This document shows, piece by piece, positions 34,173 to 43,449 of a DNA stretch of 64,000 nt. The notes under the pieces were generated by a model. The model was not told the origin of the DNA and did no database searches. It was given only the letters and a program-made list of their open reading frames with translations. The stretch spans positions 20,926-84,925 of the forward strand of contig JAJZUV010000015.1 in NCBI GenBank assembly GCA_021848345.1. Direction: 5' to 3'. This DNA is from Pseudomonadota bacterium. GTDB lineage: Bacteria; Pseudomonadota; Gammaproteobacteria; Burkholderiales; Burkholderiaceae_C. The stretch's first letter is position 1. Every line of letters begins with the position of its first letter. Both the position numbers and the translations under genes were made by a program.

Positions 34173-35753
34173 ATGGCGCGTCAACAGCGCTTTTCCCTGG
34201 ACCTGCGCGGCAGCCTCATCGCCCTGATCGTCGTGGCCGTGCTGGGCATGGCCACCATGGCCTGGCAGAACGTGACCGCGGTGCATCGGTCGATCCTCGG
34301 CGAACGCAAGACCATGCTGCGCGACGCCACCGAGACCGCGCTGGGGACCCTGCGCTACTTCCAGGCCGAGGCAGCGGCCGGCAAGCTGAGCGAGGCCGCG
34401 GCGCGGACCCAGGCGATGGCCGCGCTGCGCGAGATGCGCTATGGCAAGAGCGGCTACTTCATCGTCACCACCGACAGCTATCCGGTGCCGACCATGGTGA
34501 TGCACGCCACCGTGCCGAAAATGGACGGCAAGCTGCTCGACTCGCCCAAGAACGACGATGCCACCTCCTACCAGGAAGTCGGCGGCGCGCTGCACGAGAC
34601 CGACGGCAAGTTCAACCACTACACGGCCTTCGTGCTGGCCGCCCGCGGGGCCGACGGCGGCTATGTGCAATACGCCTTTCCGAAGCCCAAGCCGGGCGGC
34701 GGGGTGACCACGGAAAAGTTCCCCAAGCTCACCTACGTGCGTGAATTCGCGCCCTGGCACCTGCTGGTGTCGACCGGCGCCTACATCGACGACATCGACG
34801 CCACCTCGTGGTCGCGCAGCCTGCGCGGCCTGGCGGTGTCGGGCGTCGCGGTGCTCATCCTGCTGCTTTCGGCCACCCTGGTGATCCGCCGCGCCAACCG
34901 CGGCCTGTCCTCGGCGCTGGACACCTTCGGACGCCTCGAGGGCGGCGACCTGACGGTGCGCTTCGGCCACACCGCGGGCGACGAGATCGGGCGCATCATG
35001 CGTTCTGCGCAGGCCATGGTGGGGCGCTTCGGCGAGGCCATCGGACAGATCCGCGACGCGGCGACGGAGATCGCCTCGTCGTCGCAACAGGTCTCGGCGA
35101 CCTCGCAGAGCCTGTCGCAGGCCACCTCGGAGCAGGCGGCCTCGGTGGAACAGACCTCGGCCACGCTGGAGCAGGCCAGCGCCTCGATCCGCCAGAACTC
35201 CGACAACGCGAACCTGACGGACACGATGGCCCGCCAGGCCGCCGAGCAGGCCGGCCAGGGCGGCGCAGCGGTGCGCCAGACGGTGTCCGCGATGCAACGC
35301 ATCGCCGAGCGCGTGTCGGTGATCGACGACATCGCCTACCAGACCAACATGCTGGCGCTCAATGCGGCCATCGAGGCCGCGCGCGCGGGCGACCACGGCA
35401 AGGGTTTCGCGGTGGTGGCCGCCGAGGTGCGCAAGCTGGCCGAGAAGAGCCAGGCCGCGGCCAAGGAGATCGGCGAACTCGCCGCGTCGTCGGTGGGCCA
35501 GGCCGAGTCGGCCGGCCAGTTGCTGGAACAGGTCGTGCCGGCGATCAGCCGCACGTCCGAACTGGTGCAGGAGATCCACGCGGCCAGCGAGGAACAGTCC
35601 ACCGGAATCCAGCAGATCAATCAGGCGGTTGCCCAGCTTTCCTCGGTCACGCAGCAAAATGCCTCGGCATCCGAGCAACTGGCGGCCACCGCCGAGCAGA
35701 TGAACTCGCAGGCCACCGCGCTGCAGCACACGGTCGCCCGCTTCCGGACCTGA
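34173..35753 (+). CDS. Methyl-accepting chemotaxis protein with a single cache domain
   Basis: A 526-residue chemoreceptor. Membrane helix 1 is at about residues 13-33, a periplasmic sCache_2-like domain occupies 35-210 ([20 protein letters not shown] ... [17 protein letters not shown]), helix 2 is near 217-240, then a HAMP region and the cytoplasmic signalling hairpin with the tip [23 protein letters not shown]. Cache domains of this class bind small organic acids. It has no C-terminal pentapeptide for tethering CheR or CheB; it ends in HTVARFRT. It lies near a cheR-cheD-cheB cluster but is separated by a Fur-family gene. Confidence 0.93.
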   Translation: MARQQRFSLDLRGSLIALIVVAVLGMATMAWQNVTAVHRSILGERKTMLRDATETALGTLRYFQAEAAAGKLSEAAARTQAMAALREMRYGKSGYFIVTTDSYPVPTMVMHATVPKMDGKLLDSPKNDDATSYQEVGGALHETDGKFNHYTAFVLAARGADGGYVQYAFPKPKPGGGVTTEKFPKLTYVREFAPWHLLVSTGAYIDDIDATSWSRSLRGLAVSGVAVLILLLSATLVIRRANRGLSSALDTFGRLEGGDLTVRFGHTAGDEIGRIMRSAQAMVGRFGEAIGQIRDAATEIASSSQQVSATSQSLSQATSEQAASVEQTSATLEQASASIRQNSDNANLTDTMARQAAEQAGQGGAAVRQTVSAMQRIAERVSVIDDIAYQTNMLALNAAIEAARAGDHGKGFAVVAAEVRKLAEKSQAAAKEIGELAASSVGQAESAGQLLEQVVPAISRTSELVQEIHAASEEQSTGIQQINQAVAQLSSVTQQNASASEQLAATAEQMNSQATALQHTVARFRT

Positions 35754-35874
35754 GCGGGGGCCGGGGCCGCGGGGCCTTCGGTACGATGACGCATCGGGCG
35801 CCGCGGTCGCCACGGGCCGCTCCCGCCCGGGCGCCCGCATCGCGCCGCCCCCGTTCCATCGTCCTGCCCCCCTC

Positions 35875-36303
35875 ATGGCCCGTCCCGCCCGCGTTCCCGA
35901 CCAGGTGCTCGAACTGATGCGCCAGGGAAGCCGCCATGCGTGGACCATGGAACAAATCGCCAGCGGCCTGCAGGAGGCCGGCCACCAGGCCGACTTCTCC
36001 ACCGTCTATCGGGCGGTGGAAAGGCTCCTCGGCTCCAACAGCCTGGAACGCGTGCCGCTGGGCGACGGAGCCACGCAGTACGAATTGGCCGGCCAGCACC
36101 ACGACCACGTGCGTTGCGTGCGCTGCAAGGCCCTGGCGGCGCTGGACTGCGTGCTGCACGAAAGCGAACTTCGCGCCGCCGAACGCGCCAGCGGCTGGAC
36201 CATCCTGGAACACCGAGTGGTACTCGACGGCCTCTGCCCCGATTGCCGGGAACAGGCGGCGGCAGCCGCACGCCGCCCCTCCGCCGGACGGCGCCGCCCC
36301 TGA
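35875..36303 (+). CDS. Fur-family metal-dependent regulator
   Basis: A 142-residue Fur/Zur-type repressor. The winged helix (WTMEQIASGLQEAGHQADFSTVYRAVERLL) is followed by the hinge YELAGQHHDHVRCVRCKA with metal-binding His and Cys, and a second CxxC (LDGLCPDCREQ) that completes a structural zinc site. The N-terminus is of the short form. Whether it senses iron, zinc or peroxide cannot be decided from sequence; the metal-binding protein and CDF exporter in this window would be consistent with Zur. It ends 25 bp before the convergent cheB gene. Confidence 0.85.
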   Translation: MARPARVPDQVLELMRQGSRHAWTMEQIASGLQEAGHQADFSTVYRAVERLLGSNSLERVPLGDGATQYELAGQHHDHVRCVRCKALAALDCVLHESELRAAERASGWTILEHRVVLDGLCPDCREQAAAAARRPSAGRRRP

Positions 36304-36328
36304 ACTCCAGCCGGCCAGGCCGGCCTGA

Positions 36329-37435
36329 TCACTTTCGCGCGTACTCGACCATGGCGGCCGGGATCTCGGTGAGTCCCAGCACCCGTTCGGCGCCGCCCAT
36401 GCGGATGGCCTCGCGCGGCATGCCGAACACCACGCTGCTGGCCTCGTCCTGGGCGATGGTGCGGGCTCCCGCCTCGCGCATCTGCACCAGGCCGCGCGCG
36501 CCGTCGTCCCCCATGCCGGTCATCAGGATGCCCAGGGCGTTGCGCCCGGCACATTGCGCCACGGATCGAAACAGCACGTCCACCGAGGGACGGTGACGAT
36601 TGACCGGCGGGCCGTCGCGCACCTCCGCGTGATACTGGGCCCCACTGCGCCGCACCTGCAGATGGCGTCCGCCGGGCGCGATCAGCACCGTCCCGGGCAG
36701 CAGGCGCTCGCCGTCGCGCGCCTCGCGCACCTGCAATGCGCACAGGCGATCGAGGCGCTCGGCGAAGGCCGCGGTGAATTTCTCGGGCATGTGCTGCACC
36801 ACCGCGATGGCCGGCAGCGTGGCCGGCAGTTCCACCAGCACGCGCTCCAGCGCCGTGGTGCCGCCGGTGGACATGCCCATGGCGATGATCTTCTCGGTGC
36901 TCTCGTGCAGCGCCAGCAGCGTCGCGCCCGGAGCGGCCGCCGCGGGCGCCGGCGCGGCGGCCCCGGCCGGCCGGGCCGGGCGCGCCGAACGCGCGAGGTG
37001 CGAGGTATTGGCGCGCGCCGCGGCACGGATGGTCTGGCCGAACTCCGCGGTGCTGTCCACCAGGAAATCCTTCAGCCCGACACGGGGTTTGGTCAGCACG
37101 CTGAAGGCCCCCGCCGACAGCGCGTCCAGCGTGAGCTGGGCCCCCTTCTCGGTCAGCGTGGAACAGATGATCACCGGCAGCGGGTGTTCCTGCATGATCT
37201 TGCGCAGGAAGGTGATGCCGTCCATGCGCGGCATCTCCACGTCCAGGATCAGCACGTCGGGCCAGCCCTCGCGCTGCATGCGCTGCAGCGCGAACAGCGG
37301 ATCGGGCGCCACGCCCACGACCTGGATGCCGGGGTCGCGCGCCAGCACGGCCTGCAGCACCTGACGCACGACGGCCGAATCGTCGACGATGAACACGCGC
37401 ACGGCCGCGCCGGCTCCAGCAGAGGCAGAACTCAT
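36329..37435 (-). CDS. cheB: Chemotaxis response regulator protein-glutamate methylesterase
   Basis: A 368-residue CheB. The receiver domain ([17 protein letters not shown] ... [13 protein letters not shown], phosphorylated Asp) is joined by an Ala/Pro-rich linker (residues about 150-185) to the methylesterase domain. The catalytic triad is in MGMSTGGT (Ser), VVQHMPEKF (His) and [11 protein letters not shown] (Asp). It demethylates and deamidates chemoreceptors. Its ATG at 37435 overlaps the cheD stop (ATGA). It is the last gene of a coupled cheR-cheD-cheB operon. Confidence 0.95.
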   Translation of the reverse strand: MSSASAGAGAAVRVFIVDDSAVVRQVLQAVLARDPGIQVVGVAPDPLFALQRMQREGWPDVLILDVEMPRMDGITFLRKIMQEHPLPVIICSTLTEKGAQLTLDALSAGAFSVLTKPRVGLKDFLVDSTAEFGQTIRAAARANTSHLARSARPARPAGAAAPAPAAAAPGATLLALHESTEKIIAMGMSTGGTTALERVLVELPATLPAIAVVQHMPEKFTAAFAERLDRLCALQVREARDGERLLPGTVLIAPGGRHLQVRRSGAQYHAEVRDGPPVNRHRPSVDVLFRSVAQCAGRNALGILMTGMGDDGARGLVQMREAGARTIAQDEASSVVFGMPREAIRMGGAERVLGLTEIPAAMVEYARK

Positions 37436-38043
37436 CCTCGGATCTCCATTTGGTTTTGCTCCGCCCCCTGCCCCCAGAAGCGCAGGTAGGCGTCGCCGCT
37501 CCACAGCTCGAACAGAAGGTTGCGGTGCCCCTGTCCGCCCAGATGCTCCGCGCGCAGACGCAAGCCGTGCTGCTGCACCAGCGCGCGCGCGGCGACGATG
37601 TTGCGAAAGGGCACGTCGCCCGCGGTGCCCTCGCCGGCGAACATGCGGCCGCCCCCGAACAGCTTGGCGTCGAACTCGTGCGGCTTCGCGCCGGCGGCGT
37701 GCATGCCACGCAGCAGCAGATACATGGCCTCGTCCGCGTAGCGCCCATCCAGGTGCGCGCCGTGACCGCCCTGGCCGTGGGGCGGGTGCCCGTGACGGGC
37801 ATAGGCGTTGCGGGTCGGCAGCATGAAGTGACACAAGCCGCCCACGCGCAGCGCCGGGTGCCACACGGCGATGGCCACGCAGGAGCCCAGCAGGGTGCGC
37901 ACGCGCGTGCGCCCGGAACCGAAGTGCCACTCGCCCGGCTGCAGGTAGACCTCCTCCGGCGGCTCCGGCACGGCCGACGACGCGGAGGCGGCTACGCCAG
38001 GGGCGGGCGATGCGCGACCCGGGGCCAGGGGCGGCTGATTCAT
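37432..38043 (-). CDS. cheD: Chemoreceptor glutamine deamidase CheD
   Basis: A 203-residue CheD. The catalytic Cys is in [13 protein letters not shown] and the catalytic His in [12 protein letters not shown]; the C-terminal half has KLFGGGRMF and [20 protein letters not shown]. It deamidates selected glutamines of chemoreceptors. The first 35 residues are Pro/Ala-rich and longer than usual. Start and stop overlap cheR and cheB by ATGA junctions, so all three are translated together. Confidence 0.95.
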   Translation of the reverse strand: MNQPPLAPGRASPAPGVAASASSAVPEPPEEVYLQPGEWHFGSGRTRVRTLLGSCVAIAVWHPALRVGGLCHFMLPTRNAYARHGHPPHGQGGHGAHLDGRYADEAMYLLLRGMHAAGAKPHEFDAKLFGGGRMFAGEGTAGDVPFRNIVAARALVQQHGLRLRAEHLGGQGHRNLLFELWSGDAYLRFWGQGAEQNQMEIRG

Positions 38044-38840
38044 CGCGACGCGCGGCGGTAGACCGCCGGCTGCACCGGCTGCAGATCGCTGTCCAGTCCG
38101 CTGAGGCTTTCGGAATGGCCCACGAAAAGATGACCGCCCGGGCGCAGCGCCTGTGCCAGGCGCGCCACCAGGGCGCGCTTGGTCGGCGCATCGAAATAGA
38201 TCATGACGTTGCGCAGCCAGATCAGGTCGAAGGCGCCCATGTCGGGCCAGTTGCCGTTGAGATTGATGCACTCGAAGCGCACGCGGTCGCGCAGCGAGGC
38301 CTGCACGGCCAGCTTGCCCTCCTGGGCCCCAACTCCGCGCAGGCAATAGGCCTTCAGGTAGGCCTGGGGGATGCGCTGCGCGCGCTCCATCGGATAGACC
38401 GCCGCGCGCGCCTGCTGCAAGACCCGCGTGCTGATGTCCGAGGCGACGATCTCCCAGGGTCGCGAACCCATGCGATCGGCCAGCACCATCGCGACGCTGT
38501 AGGGTTCCTCGCCGCTCGAACAGGCGGCGCTCCAGATCCGGAACGGGCGCGAGGCGTCCGCCGTGGGCAGGATGCGATCCGACAGGAAACTGAAATGCTG
38601 GGGTTCGCGAAAAAAGTAGGTCTCGTTGGTGGTCAGCAGGTCGACCGCGCGCTGGCGCTCCTCGGCGTCGCGCCGCAGGTGCTCCAGGTACTGGGCGAAA
38701 CTGTCGTGCCCCAGCACCTGCAGGCGTCGCCCCAGGCGACTGCTCACCAGGGCCTTCTTGGACATCGGCAGCGAGATGCCCGCGGCCTCGAACATGAGTT
38801 TGCTGAAGCCCTGCAATTCCTGGTCGGTGAGCGCTTGCAT
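38040..38840 (-). CDS. cheR: Chemoreceptor glutamate methyltransferase CheR
   Basis: A 266-residue SAM-dependent methyltransferase. A small helical N-terminal domain ([21 protein letters not shown]) is followed by [17 protein letters not shown], the SAM motif [17 protein letters not shown], and [16 protein letters not shown]. It methylates chemoreceptor glutamates. First of the cheR-cheD-cheB operon and divergent from an HDOD-GAF gene; the gap 38841-38929 holds no clear promoter consensus. Confidence 0.95.
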   Translation of the reverse strand: MQALTDQELQGFSKLMFEAAGISLPMSKKALVSSRLGRRLQVLGHDSFAQYLEHLRRDAEERQRAVDLLTTNETYFFREPQHFSFLSDRILPTADASRPFRIWSAACSSGEEPYSVAMVLADRMGSRPWEIVASDISTRVLQQARAAVYPMERAQRIPQAYLKAYCLRGVGAQEGKLAVQASLRDRVRFECINLNGNWPDMGAFDLIWLRNVMIYFDAPTKRALVARLAQALRPGGHLFVGHSESLSGLDSDLQPVQPAVYRRASR

Positions 38841-38929
38841 GTCTGGGAGAATGAATGGACTCGGGCGAAATGCCGACGCATCCCAGGCGAAAGACTAGCA
38901 TCCGGCGCTACTTCTGTGAGCCTCCGCCG

Positions 38930-40357
38930 ATGACCTCCTCCCCGCCCCGCGCCGCCCCGCAGCCAGGCGCCGACAGCTTCACCGAGCTGGCGCGGCGCAT
39001 CGCCGAGCGCGATCTGCCCTCCTTCGGGCTCACGCTGCGCGAGCTGTTCCTGGCGACCGAGGACGCAAGCGCATCGGGCCAGCGCATCGCCGGCATCGTG
39101 CTGCACGACCCAGCGCTCACCTCCCGCGTGCTGCGTGCCGCCAATGCGGCCCACCTGGGCCTGGGAGCGCATGCCCGGGTGGTCACCGTCAGCCGCGCGG
39201 TGGTGGTGCTCGGGCTCAACCCGATCCGCTCCCTGTGCGTGTCGGCCCTCACGGTCGAGGCCATGGCCGGCGGCGCGCGCCAGGCCCAGCGCGTGCAGCA
39301 TGCGCTGGGCCGTGCGCTGCACGCGGCCGTGCAGGCGCGCGACATCGGGCTGCGCCTGCGCGCGTCGCGCGAAGCCGCCGAGCAGTTGTTCGTCGAAGCC
39401 ATGCTGGGCAGCATCGGAGAGCTGGCCTTCTGGTGCTTCGGCGGATCCCTCGCGCAACGCCTGGACCAGGCGCTGGGCGAGGGCCAGCCCCCCGAGCAGG
39501 CCGAGGCCGCCGTGCTCGGCACCACGCTGCGCAGCTTCGGGCGCGAACTGCTGCGCGCCTGGAACCTGGATGCCCTGCTGCGCGACAGCCGCGAAGTGGC
39601 GCTGGCGCGACGCCTGGGTCAGGCCGTGGGCGGCGGCGCCGCGCCTGGCGGGGGCTGGGCCGAGCCCGGCGTGCGCGACGCCGTGCGCGCCATCGGCCAG
39701 TTGCTCGGCCAGGGTGAGGCCGAAACCCTGCCACGGCTGCGGAACAACGCCCACGAGGCCCTGGAGCTTGCGCGCGCGCTCGGCGCCTACGACGCCGCCG
39801 CCAGCATTCCGGCCAGCGCCGGCCCGGACGAGACGCCCCCCGAACCCCCGCCCGAGCCCTACCCGGAGTCGGACCCCCAGGCGCAACTGCGCGTGCTCAC
39901 CGAAATGAGCCAGGCCGCGCGCTCGCGCCGGGAACTGCCGCTGCTGCTCGAGACTTGCGTGGAAGGCCTGCATCGCGCCGTCGGACTCGATCGCGCGGCC
40001 CTGTGCCTGCTCAACCCGGCCCGCGACCGCGTCACCGCGCGCATCGCCATCGGTCCGGACGCCGCCGCCCTGCGCGAGAAACTGGACTGGGACTGGAACC
40101 CCGAGATCGAATCCCGCTGGGCGCTGAATGCACCAACATGGTGCAAGGGCGCGGAAAGCGAGCCGCCCGGGCTGCTGCGAGCGGCCGGTGCCACCGAGGG
40201 ATTCGTCGCGCCCTTCATCGTGGACGGACAATTGCTGGGCCTGTTCTACGCCGACCGCATGGCTTCCGGGCGCCCGCTGACCAGCGCGCAGTTCGAGAGT
40301 TTCCAGAGCTTCGTCGCGCTGGCCCAGGTCATCGTGCGCTCACTGCCGCGCGGGTAG
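38930..40357 (+). CDS. HDOD domain protein with C-terminal GAF domain
   Basis: A 475-residue cytoplasmic protein. An HDOD domain (residues about 15-215: LPSFGLTLRELFLATED ... IVLHDPALTSRVLRAANAAH ... VSRAVVVLGLNPIRSL) lacks the HD metal residues, as in other HDOD proteins that act as signalling scaffolds. An Ala/Pro-rich linker (about 285-315) leads to a GAF-like domain (about 325-475: LLLETCVEGLHRAVGLDRAALCLL). Such proteins often regulate motility or cyclic-di-GMP signalling; the divergent cheRDB operon supports that. Start at 38930 is uncertain; the frame is open to 38855. Confidence 0.82.
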   Translation: MTSSPPRAAPQPGADSFTELARRIAERDLPSFGLTLRELFLATEDASASGQRIAGIVLHDPALTSRVLRAANAAHLGLGAHARVVTVSRAVVVLGLNPIRSLCVSALTVEAMAGGARQAQRVQHALGRALHAAVQARDIGLRLRASREAAEQLFVEAMLGSIGELAFWCFGGSLAQRLDQALGEGQPPEQAEAAVLGTTLRSFGRELLRAWNLDALLRDSREVALARRLGQAVGGGAAPGGGWAEPGVRDAVRAIGQLLGQGEAETLPRLRNNAHEALELARALGAYDAAASIPASAGPDETPPEPPPEPYPESDPQAQLRVLTEMSQAARSRRELPLLLETCVEGLHRAVGLDRAALCLLNPARDRVTARIAIGPDAAALREKLDWDWNPEIESRWALNAPTWCKGAESEPPGLLRAAGATEGFVAPFIVDGQLLGLFYADRMASGRPLTSAQFESFQSFVALAQVIVRSLPRG

Positions 40358-40596
40358 TCCCGCAGCCCCCGCGGGCACCGAAGGGCCCCGAGACCGGTGT
40401 TGTCCTTGCACAACAGTTCAGGCGCCGCGCCAGGCCTATGCAAGGGTTTGCCACGGGTCTGCGCTTAGGATTGCCCTGTCTGGCATTGATCGTCCCCGCT
40501 TTCCTGAGGGCCGGACAAAGCAGTGGTCCGCCCCTCGCGGGAGAGGGCCCAGCATCAAAACGATCCGCGAGGATCACAACTCTGGAGATTTTCACG

Positions 40597-41721
40597 ATGA
40601 AAAAATCCCTGATCGCGCTGGCTGTGTTCGGCGCTTTCTCCGGTGCCGCTCTGGCTGACGGCAGCAACGTGCAGCTGTACGGCCTGATCGACCTGGGCGT
40701 GACCCACTTCAGCGGCGGCGCCGACGGCAACGTCACGCAGCTGAGCTCGGGCGTGCAGTCCGGCTCGCGCATCGGCGTGAAGGGCACCGAAGACCTCGGC
40801 GGCGGCCTGTCGACCATTTTCGACGTCGAAACCGGCTTCTGCGCCAACGGCAACACCGGCGCCCCCAACTCGTCGGCCTACTGCACCGGCGGCCCCGGCG
40901 GTCCCGGCTTCATGGGTCGTCAAGCCTGGGTCGGCCTGAAGGGCGACTTCGGTACGATCCAAGCCGGCCGTCAGTACACCCTGACCTTCGGTGACCAGGC
41001 CAACATCGATCCGTTCGGTTACGGCCTGACCGGTTCCATCTCGAACATGGGCACCGCGGGCGTCCCGGCTCGTGCCAGCCAGGTCCTCGGCTACACCTCG
41101 CCGAACCTGAGCGGCTTCACCGTCGCCGGCCAGTACATCTTCGGCGCCGGCATGCAGTACCTGAACACCGCCGAGCAGTACAAGTCGACCGGCGGCTACA
41201 ACCTGCAAGGCAGCTACGCCAACGGCCCGATCGGCGTGACCCTGAGCTACATGCGCCTGAACGACCCGAGCGGCAACGCTTACGTGAAGGACACGGAAAT
41301 CAGCGGCAGCTACAACTTCGGCGTGGCCAAGGTTGTGGGCTACTACTCGGAGAACAAGCCTGACGCCAACGCGATGGTCAACGTCGTCAAGGGCGCTGTG
41401 GTGGCCACTCCCGTGGCGGCTGGCCTCGACCACGTCAAGGCCTACATGCTGGGCGTGACCGTGCCGGTCGGCCCGGGCAGCATCCTGGCGTCGTACACCC
41501 ACCTGTCGGACAGCACCGTGTCGAACAAGGGTGCCAAGCAGTACGCCGTGGGTTACACCTACTCGCTGTCCAAGCAGACCAACCTGTACGCGTCCTACGC
41601 GCACATCAGCAACGACACCGCCGCCACGTACGCGGTGGGCGACTCGACCGATGGCGGCTTCGCGCCGACCGCCGGTGGTTCGTCGTCGGGCCTGGGCTTC
41701 GGCATCCGCCACCAGTTCTGA
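40597..41721 (+). CDS. Gram-negative general porin (OmpC/Omp32 type)
   Basis: A 374-residue trimeric porin of the betaproteobacterial family. The signal peptide MKKSLIALAVFGAFSGAALA is followed by the first strand DGSNVQLYGLIDLGV, GSRIGVKGTEDLGGG, an L3-type loop with GRQAWVGLKGDFGTIQAGRQY, and the terminal strand ending RHQF. Codon use is unusually optimised (strong C-ending preference, few rare codons), and a strong terminator follows, both signs of high expression. The 239 bp upstream contain no other gene; GGAG precedes the ATG. Confidence 0.95.
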   Translation: MKKSLIALAVFGAFSGAALADGSNVQLYGLIDLGVTHFSGGADGNVTQLSSGVQSGSRIGVKGTEDLGGGLSTIFDVETGFCANGNTGAPNSSAYCTGGPGGPGFMGRQAWVGLKGDFGTIQAGRQYTLTFGDQANIDPFGYGLTGSISNMGTAGVPARASQVLGYTSPNLSGFTVAGQYIFGAGMQYLNTAEQYKSTGGYNLQGSYANGPIGVTLSYMRLNDPSGNAYVKDTEISGSYNFGVAKVVGYYSENKPDANAMVNVVKGAVVATPVAAGLDHVKAYMLGVTVPVGPGSILASYTHLSDSTVSNKGAKQYAVGYTYSLSKQTNLYASYAHISNDTAATYAVGDSTDGGFAPTAGGSSSGLGFGIRHQF

Positions 41722-41750
41722 TCGACGCAAGTCGAACGAGTTGGAACCGC

Positions 41751-41801
41751 GCCGCCTTCGGGCGGCCGGTCTTGGAAAACCGCCTTCGGGCGGTTTTTTT
41801 T
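41751..41801 (+). terminator. Tandem hairpin terminator of the porin gene
   Basis: Two successive TTCG-loop hairpins: GCCGCC/GGCGGC (41751-41766) and AAAACCGCC/GGCGGTTTT (41776-41797), the second followed by an 8-T run (41794-41801). This is a textbook intrinsic terminator, 30-80 bp after the porin stop. Confidence 0.93.
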
Positions 41802-41894
41802 CGTCCTGGGGCGCCCGGCTCGCGCAGGGGCCCGTGGCAGCGGCCGCGATGCGCGACAATGCGTTCCGACCGTCTGCCCAGACTCGCAACCGCC

Positions 41895-42572
41895 ATGAAC
41901 AGCTTTTCCTCGCGCCCGGGTTCCGACGCCCGTTCCCCCGGTTCCTTGCAGGACCGCCTGCTCGCCCTCGCCGACAACGCCCTGAAGACCCTGGCCGGAG
42001 GCCTGCATGCCTCGCGCCCCACGCCGCAGGCGCCGCAGGGCGCCGCCGGGCGGGCGCTGGAAGGCGCCGAACGCGAACTGTCCGGACGCCTGATGCGGGT
42101 CAATCATGTGGGGGAGATCTGCGCCCAGGCGCTGTACCAGGGCCAGGCCCTGGTGGCGCGGGATCCCGCGCTGCACGCCCACTTCGCCCAGGCCGCGCGC
42201 GACGAATGCGATCACCTGGCCTGGTGCCGCGAGCGCCTGCAGCAGCTCGACTCCCGCCCCAGCCTGCTGGACCCGCTGTGGTACGCCGGCGCGCTGGGCC
42301 TGGGCGTGGTGGCCGGCAGTTTCGGCGCAAGACTCAGCCTGGGCTTCGTCGTGGAGACCGAGAACCAGGTCGAACAGCACCTGGCCTCGCACCTGCAACG
42401 CCTGCCGCAGGCGGACCTGGCCTCGCGCGCCGTGGTCGAGCAGATGCGCAGCGACGAAGCGGGCCACGCGACGGCCGCGGAGAAGCTCGGCGGCGTGCCG
42501 CTGCCGGCGCCGGTGCGCTGGGGCATGCGCGCGGCGGCGCGGGTCATGACCGGCACCGCCCACTGGATCTGA
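41895..42572 (+). CDS. coq7: Demethoxyubiquinone hydroxylase Coq7
   Basis: A 225-residue di-iron monooxygenase for the penultimate hydroxylation in ubiquinone synthesis. Iron ligands are in RVNHVGEICAQALYQGQ, RDECDHLAWC, VVETENQVEQHL and RSDEAGHATAAE, the four-helix-bundle pattern of the Coq7/Cat5 family. The 40-residue N-terminal stretch before the core is poorly conserved. It lies alone between the porin terminator and the convergent OsmC gene. Confidence 0.93.
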   Translation: MNSFSSRPGSDARSPGSLQDRLLALADNALKTLAGGLHASRPTPQAPQGAAGRALEGAERELSGRLMRVNHVGEICAQALYQGQALVARDPALHAHFAQAARDECDHLAWCRERLQQLDSRPSLLDPLWYAGALGLGVVAGSFGARLSLGFVVETENQVEQHLASHLQRLPQADLASRAVVEQMRSDEAGHATAAEKLGGVPLPAPVRWGMRAAARVMTGTAHWI

Positions 42573-42617
42573 ACCCCGGCAGCCCGGACCGAAATCCGGG
42601 CTTGCGGCGCCGGCGGC

Positions 42618-43064
42618 TCAGGCCTCGACGATCTCGAAACTGGTGCTGATGCCCGCGGTCTTGGCCAGCATGGCGCTGGCGGAGCAATACTTCTCGTGGG
42701 AAAGCGCGATCGCCCGCTCCACCTTCGCCGGGTCGAGCCCTCGCCCGCTGACCACGAAATGCATGTGGATCGCGGTGAACACCTTCGGGTCGCTGTCCGC
42801 GCGCTCGGCGCGCAGGCGGACGCTGCAGTCGCGCACGTCCTGGCGTCCCTTGCGCAGGATGTAGACCACGTCGTAGGCGGTGCATCCGCCGGTTCCGGCC
42901 AGCACCGTCTCCATCGGTCGCGGCGCCAGGTCGTGCCCTCCCGGCTCGCCCTCGCGCGCGGCCGGAGCCCCGTCCATGGTGATCATGTGCCCGCTGCCCG
43001 TGGTGGCGACGAAGGCCATGCCTTCCCCGTCCAGGGGCTTGGTCCAGCGCACCGTGCATTCCAT
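42618..43064 (-). CDS. OsmC-family protein (YhfA-like)
   Basis: A 148-residue OsmC/Ohr-fold protein. The N-terminal strand ECTVRWTKPLDGEGMAFVA and the LAPRPMETVLAGTGGCTAYDVVYILRK helix, whose Cys is the peroxidatic position of the family, are visible. A second Cys follows in EKYCSASAM. This pair fits thiol-dependent reduction of organic peroxides, although YhfA-type members are uncharacterised. It is divergent from the small-RNA-like unit and ilvA. Confidence 0.88.
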   Translation of the reverse strand: MECTVRWTKPLDGEGMAFVATTGSGHMITMDGAPAAREGEPGGHDLAPRPMETVLAGTGGCTAYDVVYILRKGRQDVRDCSVRLRAERADSDPKVFTAIHMHFVVSGRGLDPAKVERAIALSHEKYCSASAMLAKTAGISTSFEIVEA

Positions 43065-43252
43065 TGCTCGAATCTCCCACGCCGCCCGATCGCGGCTCCA
43101 GGCCCCTATTGTGCGTCATGCGCTCGAGCGCAGTTGCGCGCTCGCAACAGGTCCGCGCCGTGATTCCGCGGGCGCATCCGGCGCGCGCGTCACGAATGCG
43201 AGACATCAGCACATTCGAATGCACGCAAATTAACCCCGGCACGCCAGGGGTT

Positions 43253-43281
43253 TTGCCAAAACCTCGGGTTTGTCCTAACAT
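43253..43281 (+). promoter_or_regulatory. Promoter of the putative small RNA
   Basis: TTGCCA (43253-43258), 17-bp spacer, TAACAT (43276-43281); both hexamers match the sigma-70 consensus at 4 of 6 positions. It starts transcription near 43288, directly in front of three hairpins and a terminator. The rest of 43065-43252, upstream, contains no visible gene. Confidence 0.65.
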
Positions 43282-43287
43282 GTGTCC

Positions 43288-43378
43288 ATGTCGACGATGT
43301 CTGGTCGACGCCTCTTGTCTCCTCCACCCTCCTCCATAGGTGGATTCAAACCCAGGCCAAACGCCTGGGTTTTTTTTG
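43288..43378 (+). ncRNA. Putative small RNA with an anti-Shine-Dalgarno loop, ending in an intrinsic terminator
   Basis: A unit of about 90 nt bounded by a promoter and a terminator. Hairpin 1: GTCGAC (43290-43295) with GTCGAC (43304-43309). Hairpin 2: TCCACC (43323-43328) with GGTGGA (43339-43344), whose loop CTCCTCCATA is complementary to ribosome-binding sites; another CTCCTCC lies just 5' of it, in part within the stem. Hairpin 3: ACCCAGGC/GCCTGGGT (43350-43370) followed by 8 T, an intrinsic terminator. C/U-rich anti-SD loops occur in bacterial trans-acting small RNAs. Alternative: an attenuating leader of ilvA, but no Ile, Val or Leu-rich peptide is encoded. Confidence 0.6.
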
Positions 43379-43449
43379 TCCAGCGCGCTCGACGGGGCCG
43401 GTGTCCGCCCTTGGATAAACTGGGGTCTTTGCCCGCCCTGGCCCCGCAC

